Below are positions 46,336 to 55,740 of a stretch of 64,000 bases of DNA, piece by piece; position 1 is the stretch's first letter; every line of letters begins with the position of its first letter. The position numbers and the translations under genes were made by a program. This stretch comes from Candidatus Tepidiaquacella proteinivora (GTDB lineage: Bacteria; Bacteroidota; Ignavibacteria; Tepidaquicellales; Tepidaquicellaceae), in the NCBI GenBank assembly GCA_013348845.1, contig CP054675.1:2241501-2305500 (forward strand), read 5' to 3'. A model generated the notes under the pieces. It saw only the letters and a list, made by a program, of their open reading frames with translations, made no database searches and was not told where the DNA came from.

Positions 46336-48561
46336 ATGTCAAGCAATTTTTACAAAAAGAAGCTGGAAGAATTACTATTCGTATGTAAAAGAAATATAGG
46401 TTCCGAAAAGGTAAACGAAGACCTTATATCAAAAGCCTTCAGGTTTGCTTTGGAAGCTCACAAAAATGATAAACGTGCTACAGGAGAACCTTATTTCCAT
46501 CATCCATACGAAGTAGCTATGATTATGGCTAAGGAAATACCTATTGATGATGTTTCTGTTGCTTCTGCTTTATTACACGATGTTTTAGAAGATTCAGAAT
46601 TTACAATCAAAGATGTAAGGGCAGAATTCGGAGACGAAATTGCAGAAATAGTTGAAGGTGCTTCTCAGATTGAAGGAATATTTGAAAATTATGAAATAAC
46701 AGTTGCTGATTCATTTAAGAAACTTTTACTTTCAATGGCTTCTGATTTGCGTATATTGTTAGTAAAATTTGCTGATAGACTCCATAATTTACGCACTATT
46801 GAACAGTTACCTCAACAAAGACAAATCAGGATTGCTCAGGATACTTTGGAAATTTTTGCACCGTTTGCCCATAGGTTTGGGTTATCGAATATTAAAGCAG
46901 AAATGGAAGACCTATCCTTTAAGTGTTTAAACAGAAATGTCTATGATGATATTGCTAATAAGTTAAAAGAACGAAAACGGGAAAGAGATAAATTTTTAAA
47001 AAGATTTATTGAACCTATTGACGAAGCTCTGAAAAAAGAAAATTACAAGTTTGAAATTACAAGTAGAGTAAAGCACATATATAGTATTTACAGAAAGATG
47101 TTGAGAATTAATAAACCGATCGATGAAATATACGATTTATTTGCGGTAAGAGTTATACTTGATACAGCTAATAAATATGATTGTTTTTCGGCTTATGGAA
47201 TTATTTCTCAGATATATATTCCGGTTCCTGAAAGATTTAAAGATTATATTTCATTGCCTAAACAAAATGGCTATCAATCTATTCACACTACTGTTGTAAG
47301 CAAAGAAGGAAAACTTGTTGAAGTACAAATAAGGACTCGAGAAATGCATGAGTTTGCAGAGAAAGGTATTGCAGCTCATTGGAAATATAAGGAAAACATA
47401 AGAATCAGTGATAAAAAATTAGAAGAATGGATGAAATGGATTCGCGAAACTATTGAAAATGCAGGTAAAGATGATGTTTCTTCATCACAGATTTTTGAAA
47501 GTTTTAAACTTAATCTTTATCAGGATGAAATTTATTGTTTTACTCCCAAAGGTGAGTTGAAAATATTACCTTATGGAGCAACACCTCTTGATTTTGCTTT
47601 CGAAATTCACACAGAAATTGGGATGAGATGTATAGGTGCAAAAGTTAACGGGAAAATTGTCAGTCTTGATACACCACTTAAAAGTGGTTCGCAGGTAGAA
47701 ATTATTACCTCTAAAAACCAGACCCCTAAAAAAGATTGGGAAAAAATTGTTGTAACTCAGAAAGCTAAAGCTGATATAAGAAAATATTTCAATACTGAAA
47801 AAAGAAAAATAGCTTTAAAGGGGAAGGACATTTTTGAAAAGAAATTGAAAAAGAAAAAAATTCATATTAATGAAGATGAATTGATAAGAATTGTTCAAAA
47901 ATACAGATATAAGGATTTATTAAATTTCTATTATGCAATCGGAATTGAAGAATCAAGAGCAGATGAAATGATTGGAATTATTTTGAATAAAAGTAAAATT
48001 CTTACTGCTGAACAAACACCCGGACTTATAAAAGAAACAGAGTTATCTACCATTGACTTAAAACACGAAAAATTTATTAAAGAGATCAGAGAATCTATTG
48101 GTTCAATAACTATTGGAGACTCAAGCGATCCAAATACCATTCAGGGTATAAAGTATGATTTCGCAAAATGTTGCAATCCAATTCCGGGTGATGAAGTAGT
48201 TGGATATATTACACGGACAGAAGGACTTAGAATCCATAGAAGAAATTGTAATAATATAATCAACCTTTACCTGATGGATCCAAATAGAATTATTGATGTA
48301 AACTGGAATATTAGCATACATGATACCTTTTCAGGTGGTATCGTAATTATTGGTGAAGATAGGAAAGGATTGGTTAATGAAATTACTGAATTGATTTCAA
48401 AAAATTTTGGGGTTAATATTAAAAGTATAAATATAAATACAAAGGGTTCACTTTTTGAGGGGACATTGATTCTTGAAGTGAAGGACCTGAAACAATTGAA
48501 TTCTATTATTGAGAAGATAAGTCATCATAAAAGTATTATAAGAGCAAGCAGGTTTGGATAG
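46336..48561 (+). CDS. relA: Bifunctional (p)ppGpp synthetase/hydrolase, RelA/SpoT family
   Basis: A 741-aa stringent-response enzyme. The HD hydrolase half has FHHPYEVAMI and ALLHDVLEDSE intact, so hydrolysis is likely. The synthetase half has YSIYRKMLR, YDLFAVRVIL and KQNGYQSIHTTVV. A TGS domain (~385-450, IYCFTPKGELKILPYGATP), a helical/zinc-finger-like region with KCCNPIPGDEVVGYI and a C-terminal ACT domain (~670-741) follow. It is therefore a Rel-type single enzyme rather than a pure RelA. Confidence 0.95.
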   Translation: MSSNFYKKKLEELLFVCKRNIGSEKVNEDLISKAFRFALEAHKNDKRATGEPYFHHPYEVAMIMAKEIPIDDVSVASALLHDVLEDSEFTIKDVRAEFGDEIAEIVEGASQIEGIFENYEITVADSFKKLLLSMASDLRILLVKFADRLHNLRTIEQLPQQRQIRIAQDTLEIFAPFAHRFGLSNIKAEMEDLSFKCLNRNVYDDIANKLKERKRERDKFLKRFIEPIDEALKKENYKFEITSRVKHIYSIYRKMLRINKPIDEIYDLFAVRVILDTANKYDCFSAYGIISQIYIPVPERFKDYISLPKQNGYQSIHTTVVSKEGKLVEVQIRTREMHEFAEKGIAAHWKYKENIRISDKKLEEWMKWIRETIENAGKDDVSSSQIFESFKLNLYQDEIYCFTPKGELKILPYGATPLDFAFEIHTEIGMRCIGAKVNGKIVSLDTPLKSGSQVEIITSKNQTPKKDWEKIVVTQKAKADIRKYFNTEKRKIALKGKDIFEKKLKKKKIHINEDELIRIVQKYRYKDLLNFYYAIGIEESRADEMIGIILNKSKILTAEQTPGLIKETELSTIDLKHEKFIKEIRESIGSITIGDSSDPNTIQGIKYDFAKCCNPIPGDEVVGYITRTEGLRIHRRNCNNIINLYLMDPNRIIDVNWNISIHDTFSGGIVIIGEDRKGLVNEITELISKNFGVNIKSININTKGSLFEGTLILEVKDLKQLNSIIEKISHHKSIIRASRFG

Positions 48562-48563
48562 AA

Positions 48564-48800
48564 TTAAGATGTATCATTTATTATAACCCTGTTGCAGGTT
48601 TTTACTTCGAGCAACAAACAAATATACATTTCAATGAGAGCTCTTTTGGTCTTATATATAGTGCTGGTTGTTAATTTATCATCTTCGTAATTTATAATAT
48701 TTACAATAGCTGTCCTTTGTCTTGATATGGTTATATATCCGGTATTGAAACTAATATTTAAAGAAAATAAAAGAATTAAAATTATAAGCAACTTTTTCAT
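48564..48800 (-). CDS. Small exported protein, hypothetical
   Basis: A 78-aa open frame with a signal-peptide-like N-terminus (LLIILILLFSLNISF) and two later Cys. It converges with the Rel gene 3 bp away and has no Shine-Dalgarno. The signal-like start favours a real gene, but length and lack of homology make this weak. Confidence 0.4.
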   Translation of the reverse strand: MKKLLIILILLFSLNISFNTGYITISRQRTAIVNIINYEDDKLTTSTIYKTKRALIEMYICLLLEVKTCNRVIINDTS

Positions 48801-49131
48801 TATTTTAATATATTAAATTTTTCAAATTTGTTCAATTGTATTAATGTACCTTTATCAGAATATTAAAGAGAAAATATATAGTCATAAGATATGAACGAAA
48901 AGCAGGGTATTTAGTTAAAATGATTCAGGTAAATTTTCAAAAAATATAAATGTTAATGTGTAAAACTAATTATTTTTATCAGAGAAATGCATATTGCCTT
49001 AAGATTTACAGAATTGTAAATAAAAATGAAAAATCAAATCTGAAATTTATATGAGAATTCATTTTTAAACAAATTAAATTGAATATATAATTTATATACA
49101 CTAAATTATTTCAAAAATTAATTTTTAAAGT
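48801..49131. other. A+T-rich intergenic region without recognisable features
   Basis: 331 bp between the small exported protein gene (minus) and the LysE-type gene (plus). I see no tRNA, hairpin terminator, operator or credible ORF; only one 7-codon frame near 48893. It probably holds the promoter for the LysE-type gene, but I cannot place it. Confidence 0.5.
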
Positions 49132-49905
49132 TTGATTTTTAGTTTATTAATAGGTATTGCTCTGGGATTTATTTTATCTATGCCACCAGTGGGACCTACT
49201 AATTTTGCCGTAATATCTAAAGCATTTAAAAAACAGATTAAGGAAGGTATTGCTATTGGAGCAGGTGCCGGTTTTATTGATATGTTTTATATCCTCATTG
49301 CTTATGGAGGGTTATCTTTGCTAAAAACTTTTATCCCGACTTCGGTAGAAAACTTTTTTATTGATAATGAAATTTCTTTTAAAATAGGTATAACTGCAGT
49401 TGGCTGTATTGTAGTTTTGCTTTTTGGAATAAAGATATATAGAAGTAAGGTTTTTGAAGAAGACAAAGAAATATCTGAGGAAATAAAAGAGATTGAACAA
49501 GAAACAACTTCAAAGATTCTTTCAAAAGAGGAAGAATTGAAAAAAATAATAAAAAAAGCCCCACTCTCAAAATCAAATTCAAGAAACTTTTACGGTTATT
49601 TTATATCTGGTATTTTTTTATGTATGTCTTCTATTACTATTCCTGCATTTTGGATTGCTACCGTTGGATATTTAAAAAGCTACGGAGTAATTAATAACAA
49701 TATATTAACAGGTGTTATTTTAGCAGCCGGGGTTATGATAGGTACAACACTCTGGTTTTATACTCTGATAAAGATCATTTCTAATAATGTGCATAGAATT
49801 CTCCCTGCTACATTAAATAGATTAAATAAGTATGTTGGGGTCTTTTTAATGTTGTTAGGCGTTTTCCTATTCTATAAAATTTTTTGCTTTGCTTTTTCCA
49901 TATAA
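49132..49905 (+). CDS. LysE-family exporter
   Basis: A 257-aa membrane protein with about six helices. The opening of LysE-type amino-acid exporters is visible in GIALGFILSMPPVGPTNFAVI, and GAGAGFIDMFYILIAYGG follows. A central Lys/Glu-rich loop (~110-145) is longer than usual. The start is TTG at 49132. It is followed 17 bp later by the RING/TPR gene; likely an operon. The substrate is unknown. Confidence 0.85.
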   Translation: MIFSLLIGIALGFILSMPPVGPTNFAVISKAFKKQIKEGIAIGAGAGFIDMFYILIAYGGLSLLKTFIPTSVENFFIDNEISFKIGITAVGCIVVLLFGIKIYRSKVFEEDKEISEEIKEIEQETTSKILSKEEELKKIIKKAPLSKSNSRNFYGYFISGIFLCMSSITIPAFWIATVGYLKSYGVINNNILTGVILAAGVMIGTTLWFYTLIKIISNNVHRILPATLNRLNKYVGVFLMLLGVFLFYKIFCFAFSI

Positions 49906-49922
49906 ATTTTTTTTCTGCGAAT

Positions 49923-51002
49923 ATGGAAAGTAATACAAATATTAAGAAAGTTTGTGAGTTTTGTGGCTCTGTTATAGAATCAAAATATGATTTATTAACC
50001 TGCCCAAAATGTAAATCCCCTTACCATATTGAATGTTGGTATCAGAATAACGGGTGTACCAATAAAATCTGTAATTATAAAGTAGTTATTTGTCAAAATG
50101 AAGTCTTAAAAAATTATGATATCGATGATTTATTAATTAATGTAGAATATTTAATCAACAATAATCGTTTTATTGATGCTATCAATGAATGTAGAAGAAT
50201 TCTTGAAATAGATAAAGATAATCTAAAAGCAAAGGAATTTTTTAATAGGGCAATATCCAATATGAATATCAAAATGAAATTAATAGAAGCTGGTGATTCA
50301 GCATTATCTTCTGAGGATTTAGAAGCAGCCGAATTATATTATAACCGAGCTTTAGATTATGCGGATAAGTCTGAATCTGATTTGTTGAAAACGAAACTTT
50401 ATGTAATTAAAGAAAAATACCCTAAGCTAATTAAGAAAAGGAGAAAAAGTAAGTTTATTATAAATACATTCGGTATTGGTTTAATTCTTGTTTTAGGATT
50501 TCTTGTATTTTATAATCTATACCTGAAAGAATACCTTGATTTTAATTATTTGGAACAGAATGATAACTTTAGTAATATTGTTTTAATGGAACAACAGATT
50601 AAGCAGTATGAAGCTTTTATATATAAATATAAAAAGGGAGAATTTGTTGATAGAGCAAAATCTAAAATTAATACATTATCATTTTATCTGATTGAAAACT
50701 TATATAAAGACAACTGGCGAAATGCATTATTCTATTTAAATACTATGGATAGTTCTTTTAACCCTGTTATATATAAAGAGTTAAAAAATAAAATCCATAT
50801 TTCAGCTAATAAAGAAGTTGATTCTGTCTTGCAACTCTTCAATAAAAATTATTATTCTGACAATCTTGATGAGGCAAAAAATAATTTAAATGTGTTATAT
50901 GAAATTTCAAAATACTTCCCTGATACTGAAATAGAAAAATTAGTATCTAACCTGCAAAAGAAAATAAACTTTAAAGTAAAAAGGGGCAATCCTGATAAAT
51001 GA
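49923..51002 (+). CDS. Prokaryotic RING-like zinc domain, TPR and membrane protein
   Basis: About 359 aa from the ATG at 49923; an upstream TTG (49884) overlaps the previous gene and adds residues unrelated to the domain. The N-terminus is a RING-type zinc module: C11/C14, C27/C30, H35/C38 and C45/C50 (CEFCGSVIE, CPKCKSPYHIECW). A TPR-like helical region (~65-150) and one membrane helix (~175-197) follow, then a charged C-terminal helical domain. This matches the prokaryotic RING finger pattern; some such proteins occur with ubiquitin-like systems, but none of those partners is seen here. Confidence 0.8.
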   Translation: MESNTNIKKVCEFCGSVIESKYDLLTCPKCKSPYHIECWYQNNGCTNKICNYKVVICQNEVLKNYDIDDLLINVEYLINNNRFIDAINECRRILEIDKDNLKAKEFFNRAISNMNIKMKLIEAGDSALSSEDLEAAELYYNRALDYADKSESDLLKTKLYVIKEKYPKLIKKRRKSKFIINTFGIGLILVLGFLVFYNLYLKEYLDFNYLEQNDNFSNIVLMEQQIKQYEAFIYKYKKGEFVDRAKSKINTLSFYLIENLYKDNWRNALFYLNTMDSSFNPVIYKELKNKIHISANKEVDSVLQLFNKNYYSDNLDEAKNNLNVLYEISKYFPDTEIEKLVSNLQKKINFKVKRGNPDK

Positions 51003-51143
51003 TAAATTCTTTGTTTATTTTTTAATTAATAAATCTGTCTAAAAAATATTACTACTTAAATTTTAATTTTAAATTTTTACTTCTCTCTCAAATAATTCTT
51101 AAAGATATCTATAATATTTTTTTACTATATTAAAAAATATACC

Positions 51144-51184
51144 TTGACATTAATAAATGTAATATTTACATTATAAATGTAAAT
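51144..51184 (+). promoter_or_regulatory. TTGACA promoter with three-armed operator
   Basis: TTGACA is at 51144-51149. With a 17-bp spacer the -10 would be TACATT (51167-51172). Over it lie three arms of one motif with starts exactly 10 bp apart: AATGTAA (51156), TTACATT (51166), AATGTAA (51176), alternating in orientation. The outer pair forms the perfect dyad ATTTACATT-ATA-AATGTAAAT (51164-51184) and the inner pair AATGTAA-TAT-TTACATT. One-turn spacing suggests cooperative repressor binding on one face of the DNA. The regulator is unknown. Confidence 0.55.
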
Positions 51185-51216
51185 AAATTAATTAAATAAA
51201 TAGAGGGAGAGTATCC

Positions 51217-52310
51217 TTGAAAAATTTCATTTTTTCAATTGTTTTACTTGCTGCCATTTCTACTTTTTATTTTCTAAGCTGCGAAAAAGATATGGGAGTA
51301 AGTCAAAATCCATCTAATCCAGATGTGATTGTTATCAATACTACACAGACAAACTGTGTACAGATTATTGCCGGGCAAAACATCGTTGCTGGCGAACTAT
51401 GTTTTGATGATGTTGATACTGATAATAATGGTTATGATGATATGTTGAAAGTAACATATACAACCACTAATGATTGGGAATTGACAGAAGCACATTTCCA
51501 TATTGCACCGGCCTATCGGGAATTCCCGTGACTAAAAAAGGAAACCCTATTCCAGGACAATTTGCTTACAATTCCGGACCAATTACCGGGACTACTTACA
51601 CATTTAATATTCCATTTAGTTCTCTGAATATTACATGCCCAAGCACTGCTCCATTTAGCAGATATTATGCTGCTCACTGCGTCGTAAGAAAAGATTTAGG
51701 TGGTGGAAGCTGGCAGACTGAAACAGGCTGGGGCGCAGGTCCTGGATTCTCAGGTTCTAACTGGGGAATGTATAATCAATTTACACTGTATTGTGATAAT
51801 CCACCCCCACCTCCTCCACCAAACTATAGATGTGAAACTGCTTTCGGAAAGGGAATAGGATCACTTGCAACATGTTTTATTTGTAATTTTGAAGATCCAC
51901 CTTATTTATTGCAAAATTGTGGTGGCTCACAGGGTGGAAGATGGGGATGGTCAAATGGTCCATACAATACTGGAACTTATACTCTTGAACTATGGGCTGG
52001 TGCTGGTCAATGCATTACCTCAAATGGGACTCTTGTTGGTAGTATTAATATTAATTATTCAGGTTCAACAGCAGTTGTTACGTTTACAACGACGAGTGGT
52101 TTTACGCTTGATGAAGTTCACTTATATGTAGGTAGTGAACCCCTTTATAAAAGAACAGTCGGACAACAAGAATATACAATTGCTCCAGGACAATTTCCCA
52201 ATATTGCAGAAGGGTTACCACCAAATACAACAAGTTATTCATTTAATATAAATAATCTGAGCGGCCCGATTTATGTAGTTGCTCATGCGGTTGTTTGTGG
52301 AAATTTCTGA
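51217..52310 (+). pseudogene. Frameshifted gene for exported Cys-rich two-domain protein
   Basis: The 5' frame (51217-51531, TTG start with GGGAG Shine-Dalgarno) encodes a lipoprotein signal (lipobox LSC) and the first domain through ELTEAHFHIA. The same domain continues in the next frame from about 51508 (GLSGIPVTKKGNPIPGQF) to 52310. One missing base near 51504-51508 would join them into a ~363-aa protein. The two halves share the pattern TEAHFH/DEVHLYVG ... PGQF, so the protein has two related domains separated by a poly-Pro linker (CDNPPPPPPPNYRC). The break lies next to a 12-bp perfect palindrome. It may be decay, a sequencing error or, less likely, programmed. Confidence 0.75.
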
Positions 52311-52337
52311 TACATAAGAATCTGTAACAAAAATATT

Positions 52338-52365
52338 AAAGGCAGTTGTTTTCAACTGCCTTTTT
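52338..52365 (+). terminator. Terminator after exported Cys-rich gene
   Basis: A perfect 11-bp stem AAAGGCAGTTG/CAACTGCCTTT with a 4-T loop, followed by more T. It ends the transcript of the frameshifted gene. Confidence 0.9.
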
Positions 52366-52844
52366 CTATATCTTTAAAATTTTGCAATTAATCTAAGGTT
52401 AATTTTTTAAGTATTTTACAGCAGAGCAATATAAATCAAGAACTTAGCTTAATTCTTCATGTAAAAACCAATTTGGCTTTATTTACCCTTATTTTCTCAT
52501 TATATAAAATTAATTTCAGGTATCTTTTATTTTTTTATCTTATACCAAATTTTATTAATATTATAAAAAGGATATTTTATAAGTACCTTGTTTTTATAAT
52601 AATTTTGATTATATATTTAATCTACTGATACTTTTTATCATAATATATTATCAAAAATAATTTATAAATGTTTTTAAACGAATATAGTACATTCTGAATA
52701 TAATTAAAGTATAGTATATTGAAAAATTTTTAAGAAATATATAAATTAATATATTATAATTAAGTTTTTATATAAAAAAATTGCTAACATTTATTAAGAT
52801 AATAAAACAAATAAATAAATGTAAAATAAACTATAAATTAATTA
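52366..52844. other. A+T-rich non-coding flank of the restriction-modification genes
   Basis: 479 bp, mainly A/T homopolymer-rich, without a credible ORF, tRNA, inverted repeat or insertion-sequence end. It must hold the methyltransferase promoter. No direct repeat flanking the restriction-modification pair was recognised by eye. Confidence 0.5.
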
Positions 52845-54449
52845 ATGAACCAATTAACAATTTTTGGAGAAGAATATAAAAAACTAATAAGTTTAAAAGA
52901 GGCGAGCATCTGGGCTTCACAATATTTAAAACGCAAGGTCTCAATTTCAAATATATTATATCTAATTCAATATGGGAGAATAAAAAAATATGGATCCAAT
53001 GGGTATTCTTATATAAATATTGATGAATTAAAAAAATATTATGATTCTTTATCTAATGAAATACACTGGAGAAAGAAATATGGAAATGATATAAACTGGC
53101 ATCTCTCGTTTATTGAATATAAAGAAGCGGAGAGAACAAAGCATGTCCATAGATTGCATCCATACAAAGGTAAGTTTATTCCTCAGCTTGTAGAATACTT
53201 TCTTGATTCTCATACTGATGAGTATAAAAAAGAAGTTTATTTTAGAAAAGGGGATATTGTATTGGATCCATTTTGTGGTAGTGGAACAACTCTTGTTCAA
53301 GCAAATGAATTGGGTATTCATTCAATTGGGATAGATATTTCATCTTTTAATGCATTGATTTCGAATATAAAAATTAAAAAGCATGATTTATCTCTGTTAT
53401 CTGAAAAGATAAGAAAATTAAATTTGAGATTAAAAGATTTCCAAAAAGAAAGAAATAATACTAAGTTTGAAGAAAATTTGCTTTCAGAACTAACCAGATT
53501 TAACAATAAGTATTTCCCATCACCAGAATATAAGAGGAAAATATTAAATAATGAAATAAATGAGAATGAATACTCAAAAGAGAAGGAGATAGAATTCCTT
53601 TCTATTTTTAATGAATTGGTACAAAATTATGGAATTCAGATAATCCAAAGTGGAAATGAAACTTTTTTAGAAAAATGGTTTTTGGAACCTGTAAGAAAGG
53701 AAATTGATTTATTATCGCAAGAAATAAGAAGTATTAAAAATAAAGATATACGAGAAGTTCTAACCGTCATTTTAAGTAGAACAGCTCGTTCATGCAGGGC
53801 TACAACACATTCAGATCTTGCTACATTGAAAGAACCAATAACAACAACCTACTATTGTAAAAAACATGGTAAAATATGTAAACCATTATTTTCTATTAAC
53901 AAATGGTGGGAATTCTATACAGAAGATACACTTAAACGGCTTAAAGAATTTGATAAATTAAGAACTAACACTTTTCATATCTGTTTGAATGGTGATAGCA
54001 GAAAAATTAATATTTATAAAGAGCTAAAAAACAAAAACAAAAAGTTTTTGGAGTTATTATCTCGAAATAAAATTAAAGGTATATTTTCAAGTCCACCATA
54101 TGTTGGACTTATAGATTATCATGAACAACATGCTTATGCGTATGAAATTTTTGGTTTTGAGCGGAAAGATGAATTAGAAATAGGACCTTTATTTAAGGGG
54201 CAAGGAGAAGAACAAAGAAATTCCTATATTAACAGTATTGCGGAAGTTCTTGTAAATTGTAAGAGGTATCTTCAAAAAAATTACGATATCTTTTTAGTAG
54301 CAAATGATAAATTTAATCTATATCCTAAAATAGCTGATTTTGCAGGGATGAAAATAATTAAACAATTTAAAAGACCAGTTTTAAATAGAGTGGAAAAAGA
54401 TAGAGGAACCCCATACTCTGAAATAATATTTCATCTAAAGGAGAAGTGA
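52845..54449 (+). CDS. DNA amino-methyltransferase of a type II R-M system
   Basis: A 534-aa DNA methyltransferase. Residues ~12-65 resemble an excisionase/MerR-like helix-turn-helix (LISLKEASIWASQYLKRK, ending in a KKYG-type wing). HRLHPYKGKFIPQL precedes motif I, DPFCGSGTT (D141-T149), and motif IV is SPPY near residue 416. SPPY favours N4-cytosine or N6-adenine methylation. Motif I comes before motif IV, with ~270 residues between; the target-recognition part probably lies there. It abuts the restriction gene by 3 bp. The N-terminal DNA-binding domain may also control transcription of the pair, as in some solitary-regulator methyltransferases. Confidence 0.9.
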   Translation: MNQLTIFGEEYKKLISLKEASIWASQYLKRKVSISNILYLIQYGRIKKYGSNGYSYINIDELKKYYDSLSNEIHWRKKYGNDINWHLSFIEYKEAERTKHVHRLHPYKGKFIPQLVEYFLDSHTDEYKKEVYFRKGDIVLDPFCGSGTTLVQANELGIHSIGIDISSFNALISNIKIKKHDLSLLSEKIRKLNLRLKDFQKERNNTKFEENLLSELTRFNNKYFPSPEYKRKILNNEINENEYSKEKEIEFLSIFNELVQNYGIQIIQSGNETFLEKWFLEPVRKEIDLLSQEIRSIKNKDIREVLTVILSRTARSCRATTHSDLATLKEPITTTYYCKKHGKICKPLFSINKWWEFYTEDTLKRLKEFDKLRTNTFHICLNGDSRKINIYKELKNKNKKFLELLSRNKIKGIFSSPPYVGLIDYHEQHAYAYEIFGFERKDELEIGPLFKGQGEEQRNSYINSIAEVLVNCKRYLQKNYDIFLVANDKFNLYPKIADFAGMKIIKQFKRPVLNRVEKDRGTPYSEIIFHLKEK

Positions 54450-54452
54450 AAA

Positions 54453-55226
54453 GTGAGCCTTACAAGAGAACAATTAAGTATTATTAAAAATACAATTAAA
54501 AGAAGTCTCATGGAAAAATTAAGGAATTATAGACCGGAGACGAACAATATGCCGTTTCATTATAGGCTTCTTGGCCAAGATAGAATGGCTCTGTTTTCTT
54601 TTATTCATTCTTTAAATACAACATTTGGTACCTCTATCTTTGAACCAATTGCAGAAATTTTAGCAAGATTTAATTATCCCTTTGCTGAAAAACAATATGT
54701 CGTTGGGAACTCTATTAGCCAGGACGCCCTAAATGTGATACAAGATATTATTAACGAACTATCCACAACAGGAAATCCAAATAAAGTAAATGAGATTATA
54801 AGAATAAGAAATGTATGTCAAAGAGGTAATCAAAATAATTTAAGAACTGTAAAAGTAGATTTATGTATACATGACACTAATGGTAATATTTACTTTTTTG
54901 ACATAAAAACGGCTAAACCCAATATAAGCAATTTCAAAGATTTTAAGAGAACTTTATTAGAATGGATTGCTATTTATTTATTTGAGCATCCAGAGGCAAA
55001 TGTTCATTCATATATTGCTATTCCTTACAATCCTTATGAACCTAATCCTTATGAAAGATGGACATTAAGAGGTATGTTAGATTTAAATAATGAACTTATG
55101 GTGGCAGAAGAATTCTGGGATTTCCTTGGAGGTGAAGGCGTTTATTCAGAATTATTAGATTGTTTTGAAGAGGTAGGTATAGAGTTAAGACCCGAAATAG
55201 ATGGTTATTTTTCAAGATTTAATTAA
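54453..55226 (+). CDS. TdeIII-like type II restriction endonuclease
   Basis: A 257-aa endonuclease. The N-terminal PFHYRLLGQDRMALFSFIHS and TTFGTSIFEPIA segments match the TdeIII family as I know it. A PD-(D/E)XK-type site is visible as VKVDLCIHD (D136) and FFDIKTAK (D150, K152). It starts with GTG 3 bp after the methyltransferase stop and has a good GGAG Shine-Dalgarno inside the end of that gene, so synthesis is coupled. TdeIII is reported to recognise GGNCC; whether this enzyme does is inference. Confidence 0.88.
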   Translation: MSLTREQLSIIKNTIKRSLMEKLRNYRPETNNMPFHYRLLGQDRMALFSFIHSLNTTFGTSIFEPIAEILARFNYPFAEKQYVVGNSISQDALNVIQDIINELSTTGNPNKVNEIIRIRNVCQRGNQNNLRTVKVDLCIHDTNGNIYFFDIKTAKPNISNFKDFKRTLLEWIAIYLFEHPEANVHSYIAIPYNPYEPNPYERWTLRGMLDLNNELMVAEEFWDFLGGEGVYSELLDCFEEVGIELRPEIDGYFSRFN

Positions 55227-55647
55227 CTTTTTATATAACTTATGTTTTTAACAAATATAAATATTCACTTCTCTAAAGTAAAAACCGTAAACTGATATCT
55301 AAAACAAAAAGTATATTTAAATTTCTTAAAAAAATATTATTGAAATTAATAATAACTATTCAAATTTTTAAAAAAATTAATGTGTAATTTTTCCATCTGG
55401 TTTATATAGGGAAAAATGGTTATGAATTCATTCAAAAAAAGAATTTATAATTGTTCTTTTGAATTGTTTTATTTAAACATTTAATTTTATGTGTAAACTT
55501 AAAATTTTATTTTAATTTTAAATTATAAACTTATATTCTTTGCAGTTTTACTTATTTTTAACAAAAGTAAGATTCTGATTAAATATATAAAATTTTCTAT
55601 TGATTTAAATAAAAAAAATTAATAATTTACAGGTTTGATATGACTAT
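55227..55647. other. A+T-rich gap between R-M genes and tRNA cluster
   Basis: 421 bp of A+T-rich DNA without a credible ORF or clear terminator. It probably contains the promoter of the tRNA cluster near 55600-55640. No attachment-site-like repeat of the tRNA ends was seen by eye. Confidence 0.5.
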
Positions 55648-55730
55648 GGGTAGGTAGCGAAGTGGTTAAACGCATCAGACTGTAAATCTGACGGCTTAGG
55701 CCTTCGGAGGTTCGAATCCTTCCCTACCCA
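55648..55730 (+). tRNA. tRNA-Tyr (anticodon GTA)
   Basis: An 83-nt class II tRNA with a long variable arm. The acceptor is GGGTAGG/CCTACCC, the anticodon loop CTGTAAA (GTA), T-loop TTCGAAT, and discriminator A. No CCA is encoded. First of a four-tRNA cluster. Confidence 0.97.
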
Positions 55731-55740
55731 CAGACCCCGC

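Noticed and set aside
51474-51531. Two separate overlapping genes at 51217 and 51474
   Set aside because: The second frame has no start that precedes a domain boundary; a single domain is split between the frames, so a frameshift in one gene is the better reading.
52366-55647. Mobile element carrying the restriction-modification genes
   Set aside because: No transposase, integrase, terminal inverted repeat or duplicated tRNA end was seen; acquisition is plausible but no element can be drawn.
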